The notes: a model not told the origin generated them from the sequence alone. 11,699 nt of DNA from JAAYCO01 sp964632015 (GCA_964632015.1 CAZWAT010000077.1:1-11699), one strand, 5' to 3'. Shown: positions 1 to 7,769, counted from the stretch's first letter. Translations and numbers: made by a program.

Positions 1-636
1 GTAATGATAATGGCCACCGCGGTCATGGTGCCGGTTCTCGCAGCCCTTGAAAACAAGCTTGGACCTGGGTACGTCTCCAGCAGGCATTCGCTTATGGCAA
101 TGCTGCTGCTGATGCCATGCGCCGGGGCAGGGCTCGAAATGCTCGTGCGCCTGGCGGGCAGGTTGGGGGCGGGCAACTACCTCAGACAAGTCGCAAAGAC
201 CCGCTTGGGTGCGCTGGTGGTGATCTCCATCGCCATGTTCGTCGGAGGCGTGCCCTGCCTGCACCGTGGGCGGGACAGCTACCGACACGTCGGAAAAATG
301 CTGCGCGGGCAGGGCGCCATTCTGTGCGACGACGCTAGAATTGCCCTGTACGCCTCGGCTCCGGCTGAGCAGTTCATAAGGAACAGCCCGATCTGGTGGA
401 GGCTCAATCCACAGGATATGAGCTCGGATCAGGCATTGCTGGGCAGGATAAGAGGCACGAACTCAAAGACGTTTGCCGTGGTGGCGTTCAGTCAGGAGCT
501 TTTGAGGCATCTTCCCGAAGATCCGGTGAATGTTCCGTTACTGGCTGGACTTGAGCCCATCGATCTGCCAAACTTCAGGACACGGGTCTACGCGTATAAA
601 GCGCCGGATGGTACTCAACAACCCGCGCCCGACTGA
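1..636 (+). CDS. C-terminal part of a membrane glycosyltransferase-like protein (GT39/PMT type), 5' end outside window
   Basis: The reading frame is open from base 1 and ends at TGA 634-636, so this is the last ~211 residues of a longer protein; the ATG at 4 is probably internal. About three hydrophobic stretches are visible: residues ~2-16, ~28-50 and ~66-84 counted from the ATG at 4. The first two are separated by a short polar loop containing YVSSRH. A soluble tail of ~125 residues follows. This layout, and the SSRH loop ahead of a hydrophobic segment, recalls the C-terminal end of dolichyl-phosphate-mannose-type glycosyltransferases (family GT39), which move sugars from lipid carriers on the outer face of the membrane. 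The catalytic N-terminal part is not in the window, so donor and acceptor cannot be inferred. It ends 34 bp before dapF on the same strand and may share its transcript. Another polytopic membrane protein is possible. Confidence 0.6.
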   Translation, partial: VMIMATAVMVPVLAALENKLGPGYVSSRHSLMAMLLLMPCAGAGLEMLVRLAGRLGAGNYLRQVAKTRLGALVVISIAMFVGGVPCLHRGRDSYRHVGKMLRGQGAILCDDARIALYASAPAEQFIRNSPIWWRLNPQDMSSDQALLGRIRGTNSKTFAVVAFSQELLRHLPEDPVNVPLLAGLEPIDLPNFRTRVYAYKAPDGTQQPAPD

Positions 637-670
637 CGCGCCCGGCTTTATTTTATGCCCGGTGACGAAC

Positions 671-1585
671 ATGAAACTTGAATTTGCCAAACTTTCAGGC
701 AGCGGAAACGATTTCGTCTGCATCGACAACCGCGACGGAAAATATGACAGGTTGATAAACTCCCCGCCACACATCAGGCGGTTCGCCAACGCCTTGTGCC
801 GAAGAGGTCTGGGCATCGGGGCCGATGGGGTGATCTTTGCCTGCGCGACAGAGGTTGAAGATTTTTCCGACATCGCCGCGAGGTTCTTCGAGGCCGACGG
901 GTCAGAGGTGGAACTCTGCGGAAATGGCGTAGGGTGCTTCGTGCACTGGGTTATGCTCAACCGGTGGCTCGAACCGCGGGAGGTCAAGATTCTAACCCCC
1001 GCCGGCGTTGTCAGGGGAACCAACAGCGAGGGCAACTACACGCGCGTGTGCATTCCGATACCAGAAGATATCCGGCATAATATCGAGCTTGAGGTCAACG
1101 GCGACATTCTGAAGTGCGACTATGTTGTCACCGGCGTACCCCACACCGTCACGTGGATCGAAGACCTTGACAAGCTCGACGTGGACGCGATCGGTAAACT
1201 CGTCAGACACCATCAGGCATTCGCGCCAAGGGGCGTGAACGCCAACTTCGTGCAGGTGCTCGACGAGGGTGAAATCGCGGTGCGAACCTACGAGTTCGGC
1301 GTCGAGGGCGAAACACTCGCGTGCGGAACCGGTTCGGCTTCGGCGGCCATACTCACCACTCTCGCCCGCAACTGGCCCGATGAGTATCGAACCGGCAAAA
1401 AACCCGTACTGGTGCACGCACGAAGCGGTGACGTTCTCAAAATCTACTTCTCAATAGACAAACACGGCAATGTGGACGACGTGTGCCTTGAAACCGTCAT
1501 TCGCTTCATCTTCACAGGAACCATTCAAAAAGACCTGCTCGAAGCGTCAGGACTGCAAACGGTAACCAAAATTGACTTCAACTGA
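671..1585 (+). CDS. dapF: Diaminopimelate epimerase family protein (DapF-like), with altered substrate-pocket residues
   Basis: 304 residues, slightly longer than typical DapF (~275-285). DapF is a cofactor-independent cytoplasmic enzyme that interconverts LL- and meso-diaminopimelate for lysine and peptidoglycan synthesis, using two cysteines as acid and base. Both are present: Cys83 in ELCGNG and Cys218 in LACGTGSAS. The N-terminal SGSGNDF (Asn13), GIGADG and GVNANF (Asn190) are also recognisable. Residues that hold the distal end of the substrate in Haemophilus DapF differ here: the Asn64 position is Glu74 (FEADGSE), the Asn157 position is Val156 (TGVPH, common in many DapFs), and the Arg209 position is Phe209 (YEFGVEGET). 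Glu208 is kept. The start at ATG 671 is chosen because it begins exactly at the family N-terminus and has GGTGA five bases upstream; the open frame further upstream is non-homologous. The next gene overlaps its 3' end. The family call is firm; substrate identity is less certain. Confidence 0.88.
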   Translation: MKLEFAKLSGSGNDFVCIDNRDGKYDRLINSPPHIRRFANALCRRGLGIGADGVIFACATEVEDFSDIAARFFEADGSEVELCGNGVGCFVHWVMLNRWLEPREVKILTPAGVVRGTNSEGNYTRVCIPIPEDIRHNIELEVNGDILKCDYVVTGVPHTVTWIEDLDKLDVDAIGKLVRHHQAFAPRGVNANFVQVLDEGEIAVRTYEFGVEGETLACGTGSASAAILTTLARNWPDEYRTGKKPVLVHARSGDVLKIYFSIDKHGNVDDVCLETVIRFIFTGTIQKDLLEASGLQTVTKIDFN

Positions 1586-3218
1586 GAAGCTGATATACAG
1601 CATCGACCAGAACTGCAACTCCCTCTGGGACGTGCCCCCCAAGCTGCACGCCCTGGGAAGCAACGGGTACTTTCCCACGCAGTTTCTCGAAGACGTGGAC
1701 GTCGCCTACACCAGGCACGGAGCGGGCGTAAACTCGGTTGATCTGCGAATCGAGCGGGAAAGATACTACAAAACCGGCGGCGCCGACTGGGGGGCAGCGA
1801 TGTTTTATAGCGAGTTCCTCGGCAGGGTTCCGGTGGACATACGCCTTTGGGAACCAATGACGGGCATGACCACCAAGGCGCTGGCAAAGGCACTGGGCAC
1901 AACCATCGACGACCTGTACGAACGCTATTCGCCCTCGGATAACTGGCAACTGGTCGGGTCAAGTTACGTGGGCGATGCCCGCAGACACCGCGTGCTCGGC
2001 GACCTGGATGTGTCTCAGATTCGCCCGTGGCTGATCAAGCTTCTCGACATCGCCCGGGCGGACATGATGCGATCTTTCCCCGCCGATCAGAGCCAGGAAA
2101 TGCTTAAAACCTGGTGGGAGCAACAACAGTCGGTAATCAACACACTTCTTGAAACACACAGCAAGGGCAAGCTGATCGACCTGTACCGCCAATGGCTGGA
2201 CGGGGATATGGGGCCCCGCGACGGGGTGTCGATCGACACGACGTCGAGGCTGTTCGAACTTGGACGAGATCGCGACCAATTGGACCTGCTGGAACTGTTC
2301 ACCCGCCAGTATGACCTGCTTTCGCAGGTGTATAACCAGGCACTGGACGACACCAACAGCGACCTGCACCCGCTTGACACCTCGGCGGGCGAGCTGCCCT
2401 TCTTCGCGGTGTACAACTACCAGGGGCACATGGTTCGATCGGAGGTTTTTCTTCGCGACAACATGCTTGTGCTTCCCGACAAGGCGTTCAGGCTTGGTGC
2501 GGGTGGCGCGATTCCGGTGGATGAGCTTTCGGCGTTCGGCGTCCGCTGCCTGGTGGGCAAGGCGATATTGCTGATGATTCAGGCGCGTATCGGCCAGGGC
2601 GCCGCACTCGCCCTGCCCTATCTTGGTTCGCTATACTCCCCTGCCGCGACCAGGCTCGAATGGTTGTTGAAAAAGCTCAACCTTGTCAAATGCCCCGTCA
2701 AACCAATAATGCGGGTAAGGCTGAGATTATTAGATAGATTGAGATATGTTGATACACCAATTCAACTTCCAGCCCATCTCTCTTCGGCTTTTTCGAACGA
2801 CGTCATCGCCGCCAGGGAACTTGGCGAACGTTGGGAACAGATACGCGGCGACAGCGCATGGAATTTGAGTCAGCTATCCTCCGAGGCAGACCGTCGGGTA
2901 TGGCGAAAGAAGAACTTCCCCCAACTGACCGCCAAGCTTGACTCGTTGGACGATCAGCGCCGGGCACTTGCCCAATCGAACGCCCCCGCCGAGCAAATGC
3001 GAAATGTCTGGAAACAAATGAAGCCAATTCTCGAAGAGCTTACCCGCAAAACCATCGAGCGGATCGACAGGGACTGGCAGCTCGCGAACATGGACTACTG
3101 GGACAGCCGGGGTGCTATACTACCCTGGTGTCTTGCCCTCGGCGGTGAACAGTTCTATCACCGGGTGGTGCAAGGGGCGAGGATTTACGAAGAACGCCAG
3201 ACCTTCGACGACGTATAA
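1572..3218 (+). CDS. Uncharacterised 548-residue cytoplasmic protein coupled to dapF
   Basis: A long open frame starting with TTG at 1572 inside the end of dapF (14-bp overlap) and ending at TAA 3216-3218. No ATG occurs near the 5' end; CTG at 1590 is another possible start, so the exact N-terminus is uncertain. The protein has no signal peptide or clear membrane span. It is rich in Trp, Tyr and Leu in the first half, has a Gly/Ala-rich stretch around residues 305-357 (ELPFFAV at 274-280, GQGAALALPYLGS at 341-353), and has a charged, probably helical or coiled segment from ~410 to 505. I recognise no catalytic motif and assign no function. The ELPFFAV and Gly-rich parts vaguely recall large unannotated planctomycete proteins, but this is memory only. 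Overlap with dapF and close spacing to the methyltransferase suggest one operon and perhaps a shared pathway. Codons 376-396 are unusually AT-rich. Confidence 0.82.
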   Translation: MTSTEKLIYSIDQNCNSLWDVPPKLHALGSNGYFPTQFLEDVDVAYTRHGAGVNSVDLRIERERYYKTGGADWGAAMFYSEFLGRVPVDIRLWEPMTGMTTKALAKALGTTIDDLYERYSPSDNWQLVGSSYVGDARRHRVLGDLDVSQIRPWLIKLLDIARADMMRSFPADQSQEMLKTWWEQQQSVINTLLETHSKGKLIDLYRQWLDGDMGPRDGVSIDTTSRLFELGRDRDQLDLLELFTRQYDLLSQVYNQALDDTNSDLHPLDTSAGELPFFAVYNYQGHMVRSEVFLRDNMLVLPDKAFRLGAGGAIPVDELSAFGVRCLVGKAILLMIQARIGQGAALALPYLGSLYSPAATRLEWLLKKLNLVKCPVKPIMRVRLRLLDRLRYVDTPIQLPAHLSSAFSNDVIAARELGERWEQIRGDSAWNLSQLSSEADRRVWRKKNFPQLTAKLDSLDDQRRALAQSNAPAEQMRNVWKQMKPILEELTRKTIERIDRDWQLANMDYWDSRGAILPWCLALGGEQFYHRVVQGARIYEERQTFDDV

Positions 3219-3242
3219 CCCCCGATCGACGGGATAAAAGCC

Positions 3243-3884
3243 ATGACAGACTCACACATAGGCGAAACGCAAGGCCGAATCCGTAAGCATTACGAGTGGC
3301 GAATCTCGCCCCAGCGAGACAACTACGACATCCTCGACTGGGCGAGCGAGTTTTCGCAGCAAAAACGTTTCGAGGTGCTCACAAACAACGTCGACATCGA
3401 AGGCGCCCGCCTGCTGGATGTCGGAAGCGGGCTTGGAGATCTGCTTGGATATCTGCGGGCGCGGGGCATCGTGGTTGATTATACCGGCGTGGACATCACC
3501 CCCAAGATGGTGGAACAGGCACGCCGCCACCAGCCCACGGGCACGTTCGTCTGCGGCGACATCTTCGGTTCGCAAAACCCGTTCAAGCCCGGCGACTTCG
3601 ACGTGGTGTTCTGCTCGGGCACGCTCAATCTGAACCTGGGCAACAACCTTCAGTTCATGCCCCACGCACTGGCGACCATGTTCAACCTGTGCCGAAAATC
3701 CCTGGTCGTCAACCTGCTTCACCACAGATGCGCATGCGATGACGATACATATTTCTACCACAACCCGCTGGTGGTATTGAGCCTTGCACACAAGCTCGAT
3801 TGCACCGCGAAACTGCTCGACGATTACCTGCCCAACGACTTCACCGTCATCCTCAACCGTCCCGTTGACGGGCCAAACCGCTAG
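3243..3884 (+). CDS. Class I SAM-dependent methyltransferase, substrate unknown
   Basis: 213 residues with a Rossmann-type methyltransferase core. Motif I is LLDVGSGLG (57-65), which binds the methionine part of S-adenosylmethionine. The acidic residue at the end of strand 2 is Asp84 in YTGVDITPKM, and it should contact the ribose. A motif-IV-like FDVVFCSGTLNL lies at ~119-130. The C-terminal DDYLPNDFTVILNR is typical of a widespread, uncharacterised group of small methyltransferases. No target-recognition domain is visible, so a small molecule or a protein could be the acceptor. The start at ATG 3243 has GGGA eight bases upstream, a weak binding site. The gene lies 24 bp after the 548-residue protein and appears to be the last gene of the dapF operon. 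Its TAG stop at 3882-3884 overlaps the stop of the convergent decarboxylase gene, and no terminator hairpin separates them. Confidence 0.88.
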   Translation: MTDSHIGETQGRIRKHYEWRISPQRDNYDILDWASEFSQQKRFEVLTNNVDIEGARLLDVGSGLGDLLGYLRARGIVVDYTGVDITPKMVEQARRHQPTGTFVCGDIFGSQNPFKPGDFDVVFCSGTLNLNLGNNLQFMPHALATMFNLCRKSLVVNLLHHRCACDDDTYFYHNPLVVLSLAHKLDCTAKLLDDYLPNDFTVILNRPVDGPNR

Positions 3885-5089
3885 GCGACGATGACCTTCG
3901 CCGGGGCGATACCGTTGAAGAATATCGCGCTTGCACAACTGTAAGCGCCGATGTTGGGCACGTAAATGACATTGCCCACGTCAAGCTCGGGAAGCTCCTG
4001 GCTGAGCGAGATGGTGTCGAAACTATCGCACGTCGGCCCGGCGAGAATGCTAAGGTATTTCTGCGTCTTGATCAGCGTGCGGAACTCGTACTTGGCATGG
4101 TCGAACACCATCCCCGAGAAGTCGCCGTACAGGCCATCGTCCAGGTAATAATAGTTTTTGTTGTTGCGTATCGACCGCCCTGCCACTCTTGTGATGAGCA
4201 TGCCCGCCGGACCGACAATCGCCCTGCCAGGTTCGGCGATGATGCGAATGTCCTTTGCGAAGAGCCTGTCGAGCTCTTTGGAGATGCGCCCGGCGAAAGT
4301 GTCGATGCTGTACTTGTCGTCGCGGAAGTGTTTTATTGGAAAACCCCCGCCGATGTTGACGGTTCTGAGCTTGAGCCCCTCGTCATTCGCCACCGCCAGA
4401 AGCTGAGCTGTCGTCTCGAGCGCCCGCAGGTAATTTTCTATATTGGTGCACTGGCTACCGACGTGAAAGCTTATGCCCTCGGGCCTGAGCCCCAGCGACT
4501 TTGCCTTGAGAAGCATGGGGACAATCTGGTCTTCGTCCGCGCCAAACTTCAGCGACAACTCGACGACGCTACCGATATTCGCCACCTTCATTCTCGCCAT
4601 GACGCCACATCCGGGGGCATACTTGGCGATCTTGTAAAGCTCCGGCTCGTTGTCGAACGTAACCAGGTCGACACTCGCCTTTCGCGCGAACTCCAGCGCC
4701 TCGGGACGCTTGATCGTGTTGGCGAATATGATTCTGTCAGGCCGGACGCCCTGTCCAAGAACGTGCCTCAACTCCCCCTCGCTTGCCACGTCGAAGCAAC
4801 TGCCCATCGCGTTAAGCCGCTTGATTATATCGCCATGCGGATTCGCCTTCACCGCGTAATACGGCGTGACCCGCCCAAGCCTGCGACAAAACCGCTTGTA
4901 TTGCGACTCCAGAACACCAGCGGATATCACCATCAACGGCGTGCCGTGCAGCTTTATCAATGCCCCGATCCGCTTGGGCAAAGGCAGCTTCATCACAGAC
5001 TCGGGCGTCTTGTGAACCTCCGACGGTATGAACTGGTCACACCTGAGCAACCCCATCTCAGAGGCCCTGCTTCGTGACGATCTTGACAT
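3881..5089 (-). CDS. Fold-III PLP-dependent decarboxylase, ornithine decarboxylase type
   Basis: 402 residues from ATG 5089. This is an alanine-racemase-fold (group IV) decarboxylase, the family of eukaryotic-type ornithine decarboxylase, bacterial lysine/ornithine decarboxylases and LysA. Visible residues: Lys81 (YAVKANP) for the PLP Schiff base; His209 (FHVGSQ) stacking on the ring; GGGFP 247-251 and EPGR 286-289 at the cofactor phosphate and ring nitrogen; Asp318 (LDDGLYG); Cys354-Asp355 (GPTCDS); Tyr383 (GAY). The Cys-Asp pair and DDG match ornithine decarboxylase (Cys360, Asp361, Asp332 in mouse) rather than LysA, whose motif is CES. The expected reaction is ornithine, or ornithine/lysine, to putrescine or cadaverine. 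The start at 5089 is preferred because GAGGA lies ten bases upstream; TTG 5158 falls at the likely transcription start, and ATG 5056 and 4993 are alternatives. It is convergent with the methyltransferase gene. Confidence 0.88.
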   Translation of the reverse strand: MSRSSRSRASEMGLLRCDQFIPSEVHKTPESVMKLPLPKRIGALIKLHGTPLMVISAGVLESQYKRFCRRLGRVTPYYAVKANPHGDIIKRLNAMGSCFDVASEGELRHVLGQGVRPDRIIFANTIKRPEALEFARKASVDLVTFDNEPELYKIAKYAPGCGVMARMKVANIGSVVELSLKFGADEDQIVPMLLKAKSLGLRPEGISFHVGSQCTNIENYLRALETTAQLLAVANDEGLKLRTVNIGGGFPIKHFRDDKYSIDTFAGRISKELDRLFAKDIRIIAEPGRAIVGPAGMLITRVAGRSIRNNKNYYYLDDGLYGDFSGMVFDHAKYEFRTLIKTQKYLSILAGPTCDSFDTISLSQELPELDVGNVIYVPNIGAYSCASAIFFNGIAPAKVIVA

Positions 5090-5166
5090 TGTGATCCATT
5101 CCTCGAACAACTCCGACTGCCTTCGCCAGGCCCAAAAACGCTTCGAGCGAACCGGCAAACTTGCAA

Positions 5167-5195
5167 CAAATATAACTTACCCGCGGACGTGTCAA
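5167..5195 (-). promoter_or_regulatory. Candidate sigma-70-type promoter for the PLP decarboxylase gene
   Basis: On the minus strand a perfect TTGACA -35 box (+ strand 5190-5195) is followed by an AT-rich region that offers TATTTG (5167-5172) at 17 bp or TATATT (5169-5174) at 15 bp as the -10 box. Transcription would begin near 5160, leaving a leader of about 70 nt before ATG 5089. The placement in the divergent gap with the M16 genes fits. This is inferred from consensus matching only. Confidence 0.5.
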
Positions 5196-5294
5196 TAAAC
5201 ATTCGCACTCTTTTGCCCACAAACCACCCGGGTATAGACCTTTGGGCCTGATACGGCTAGAATTCCACGCTGCAAGGGTCTGAATGGAGAATTC

Positions 5295-6536
5295 GTGAGT
5301 CAGAATCTGTTCATCCGCGAGATGCCAAACGGCATTACATTGTTGGGTCAGCCGATGGAGGGAGTTTCCTCGGCGGCGATGACAATTGTCGTGCCCGTGG
5401 GCGCAGCACACGACCCGGAAGGCATGGAAGGCGCAGCCGCCATCCTTGTGCAGTGGATGATGCGCGGAGCCGCCGGACAAACGTCCAGACAGCTTAACGA
5501 CGCCCTCGACGCACTGGGTAGCGAACGCGGAGAGAACGTCATCAGCGAGCATCTTCAGTTTTCCACAGTACAGCTTGGCACGAATCTGCGCGAGGTGCTC
5601 GAAATCTACGCCGATATCCTCCGACGACCCAACTTCGACGACGACCCGTTCGAGCCCTGCCGCGAACTGACATCGGCAGACCTCGAATCGCTCGAAGACG
5701 AGCCCGCACGAAAATGCAACAACCTGCTGCGGGAACGGTTCTACCCCTGGCCTATGGGACGGAACATCTTCGGCAATGCATGCTCGCTGGCGAACATCAC
5801 CCCAGGGGCGCTCCGCGAACACGCACAAAAAAGCCTCACCCCACACGGCGTCATCATCTCCGTCGCCGGACAGGTGGATTGGCCCGCCTTCTGCGAACAC
5901 GCCGACGAGCTGCTTGGCGACTGGGCAGGCCCGAAACCCCAACCACTCGTGCTCAAACCGCCCGCCAAAGATACGCTGTTCGTCCAGAAAGACACCTCGC
6001 AGGTATACATCGCCCTTGCACATGAGGCCCCGCCAGCGGGGCACGCACAGCACTACGCCGCGAGACTCGCCGAGTCGGTGCTGTCAGGCGGAATGAGCAG
6101 CAGGTTGATGACCGAACTACGAGACAAACGCGGGCTGGTATACAACGTTTCAAGCCGATACAGCGCCATCAGAAACTTCGCGGGTCTCTTCACCACCGCC
6201 GGTACCACGCCCCAGCGAGCCCAGCAGACGCTGGAAGTGATGGTCGAGGAACTCACGCGAATCGCAAAGGGCGTCACCGAGGAAGAACTCGCGCGATCGC
6301 GGGCCCAGCTCAAAAGCTCCCTGATAATGCAGGGCGAATCGACCTCGTCCAGGTCGTCGGTGTTGTGCTCGGACTGGCTGCATCTTCGCAGGCTCAGGAC
6401 GCTCGCGGAACTATCCAACGCCATCGACGCGATCACGCCCGACGACGTGCTTCAATACGCCCGGCACTGGCCGGCAAGACAGTTCACAATGGTGCAGATA
6501 GGCCCAGAGCCGCTTCAAACGGAGTGTATGTACTAA
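5295..6536 (+). CDS. M16B peptidase-family protein lacking the zinc motif (R/Y-bearing subunit)
   Basis: 413 residues, starting at GTG 5295 with GGAGA four bases upstream. It has the two-domain layout of M16 metallopeptidases (an N-terminal half plus a related C-terminal half). At the position of the inverted zinc motif HxxEH, however, it reads A49-I-L-V52-Q53 within GAAAILVQWMMRG, so both His ligands and the catalytic Glu are absent and it cannot be a peptidase alone. The C-terminal half keeps the conserved Arg/Tyr pair, Arg276 and Tyr283 seven residues apart in ELRDKRGLVYNV. In M16 enzymes this pair helps bind substrate and stabilise the transition state. No signal peptide is evident, so a cytoplasmic location is likely. 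The next gene, 3 bp downstream, encodes the complementary zinc-binding member. The two probably form a heterodimer like the SPH2681/SPH2682 M16B pair of Sphingomonas or mitochondrial processing peptidase. Confidence 0.9.
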   Translation: MSQNLFIREMPNGITLLGQPMEGVSSAAMTIVVPVGAAHDPEGMEGAAAILVQWMMRGAAGQTSRQLNDALDALGSERGENVISEHLQFSTVQLGTNLREVLEIYADILRRPNFDDDPFEPCRELTSADLESLEDEPARKCNNLLRERFYPWPMGRNIFGNACSLANITPGALREHAQKSLTPHGVIISVAGQVDWPAFCEHADELLGDWAGPKPQPLVLKPPAKDTLFVQKDTSQVYIALAHEAPPAGHAQHYAARLAESVLSGGMSSRLMTELRDKRGLVYNVSSRYSAIRNFAGLFTTAGTTPQRAQQTLEVMVEELTRIAKGVTEEELARSRAQLKSSLIMQGESTSSRSSVLCSDWLHLRRLRTLAELSNAIDAITPDDVLQYARHWPARQFTMVQIGPEPLQTECMY

Positions 6537-6539
6537 TAT

Positions 6540-7769
6540 ATGCATTTTTTCCAGACCATATTAGGTAATGGCCTCACGGTCGTTGCCGAGTCCAACCCAT
6601 CGGCCGTCACAACCGCTGCGGGGTTCTTCGTCAAGACCGGAAGCAGGGATGAAAAACCCGAGCTTTCAGGCATGAGCCACTTCCTCGAACACATGATGTT
6701 CAAGGGTACGCCCAACAGGTCGGCCTGTGATGTGAACCGACACTTCGACGAGATAGGCGCCGACTACAACGCCGCCACCACCGAAGAAACCACCGTCTAC
6801 TATGCCTCGGTGATCCCCGAGCACCTTCCAACGCTCATGGACATCATGACCGACATAATGAGACCCGCCCTGCTCGACGAAGATTTTGAAACCGAAAAAA
6901 GCGTAATACTTGAAGAAATCGCCCTGTACGAAGACCAGCCTCGATTCAGGGTTTATGACACGCTCATGTCGCTTTACTTCCGCGAGCACCCACTGGGCAA
7001 CGTTATACTTGGCACACCACGCACCGTCGCCGCGATGACACCGGACCAGATGAGGCAATTCTTTCGCCAACAATACGCGCCAGGCAACATCGTACTGGCA
7101 GCGACGGGAAAGGTCGACGTCGACTGGCTCGTGAACACCGCCGAAACGCTCTGTAGCCGATGGACGGGCGACTGTCGCCCCAGAAACCCCTCGCCCCCAC
7201 CTACAGGCCCTTTCGCCAAACAGGTGATTCGCGACAACAGGTTGGTACGAGAGCATATCGGGCTTATGTCACCCGCGCCGGACGCGCGGGACGACGATCG
7301 ATTTGCCGCACAGGTGCTCGCGACGCTTCTTGGCGACGAGACGGGTAGCAGGCTTTATTACGACCTTGTCGAAACCGCACTTGCCGACGAGGTGAGCCTG
7401 CACCATTCCACCATGGACAACGCCGGGGTATTCATGACCTTCATGTCAACCGATCCCCGAAAGACGTCCAGGGCACTCGATACTTTGCGCGGGACGCTGG
7501 CGAAGTTCATGGACGAAGGACCAACCGACTTGCAGATGCGCGCGGCGAGAAACAAAATCGCCACCGGTATCACACTCAAAGGCGAGCTGCCCATGGGTAG
7601 GCTGGGGGATGTTGCAGGAGATTGGATATATCGCAATGATTACATGTCCTTGCCCGACCAGATAAATCGGCTGCTTTCCGTCACCGAGGATGAGGTAATG
7701 GACCTCGCCCGTCGTTACGATCTGTCTAAGGCTGCTATGCTTGCATTGGGACCCGTGGAGAGCATATGA
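6540..7769 (+). CDS. M16B zinc metallopeptidase, catalytic subunit
   Basis: 409 residues with an intact inverted zinc motif His47-Phe-Leu-Glu50-His51 in MSHFLEHMMFKGT; Glu50 is the expected general base. A third ligand Glu is expected in the EKSVILEEI block, most likely Glu126, about 75 residues after His51 as in the family. GADYNAATTEETTVYYA (73-89) is the usual strand after the motif. The C-terminal half has the M16 fold signature GDETGSRLYYDLVE, but the Arg/Tyr pair is replaced: the aligned positions are Val277 and Glu284. The active site therefore looks incomplete without the preceding protein. The start at ATG 6540 is 3 bp after the upstream stop; the nearest purine-rich site, GGAG 6521-6524, is rather far, so translational coupling is likely. 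Its TGA stop overlaps the murD start (ATGA). Natural substrates are unknown; homologues cleave peptides or act in protein maturation. No export signal is seen. Confidence 0.93.
   Translation: MHFFQTILGNGLTVVAESNPSAVTTAAGFFVKTGSRDEKPELSGMSHFLEHMMFKGTPNRSACDVNRHFDEIGADYNAATTEETTVYYASVIPEHLPTLMDIMTDIMRPALLDEDFETEKSVILEEIALYEDQPRFRVYDTLMSLYFREHPLGNVILGTPRTVAAMTPDQMRQFFRQQYAPGNIVLAATGKVDVDWLVNTAETLCSRWTGDCRPRNPSPPPTGPFAKQVIRDNRLVREHIGLMSPAPDARDDDRFAAQVLATLLGDETGSRLYYDLVETALADEVSLHHSTMDNAGVFMTFMSTDPRKTSRALDTLRGTLAKFMDEGPTDLQMRAARNKIATGITLKGELPMGRLGDVAGDWIYRNDYMSLPDQINRLLSVTEDEVMDLARRYDLSKAAMLALGPVESI

Noticed and set aside
530..670. N-terminal extension of dapF to an upstream start at 530.
   Set aside because: It overlaps the upstream gene, has no DapF similarity, and the ATG at 671 begins precisely at the family N-terminus with a plausible binding site.
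637..670. Two GCCCGG copies flanking a T-rich stretch before dapF, looking like a terminator.
   Set aside because: They are direct repeats; only a 4-bp CCGG pairing is possible and no T-run follows it.
4097..5077. A ~326-codon plus-strand open frame antisense to the PLP decarboxylase gene.
   Set aside because: The minus strand encodes all decarboxylase motifs; the plus-strand translation is low-complexity and unlike any family.
5090..5158. TTG start at 5158 for the PLP decarboxylase.
   Set aside because: It would sit at the predicted transcription start and add a non-family basic, Trp-rich segment; ATG 5089 has a GAGGA site.
5213..5238. Possible promoter TTGCCC/TATAGA for the M16-murD operon.
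   Set aside because: The spacer is only 14 bp, too short for a normal sigma-70 promoter, and no better pair was found in the gap.
5058..6053. A ~331-codon minus-strand open frame antisense to the first M16 gene.
   Set aside because: It lies opposite a clear M16 family gene and gives a Cys/Val/Arg-rich translation with no family resemblance, as expected for shadow frames in GC-rich coding DNA.
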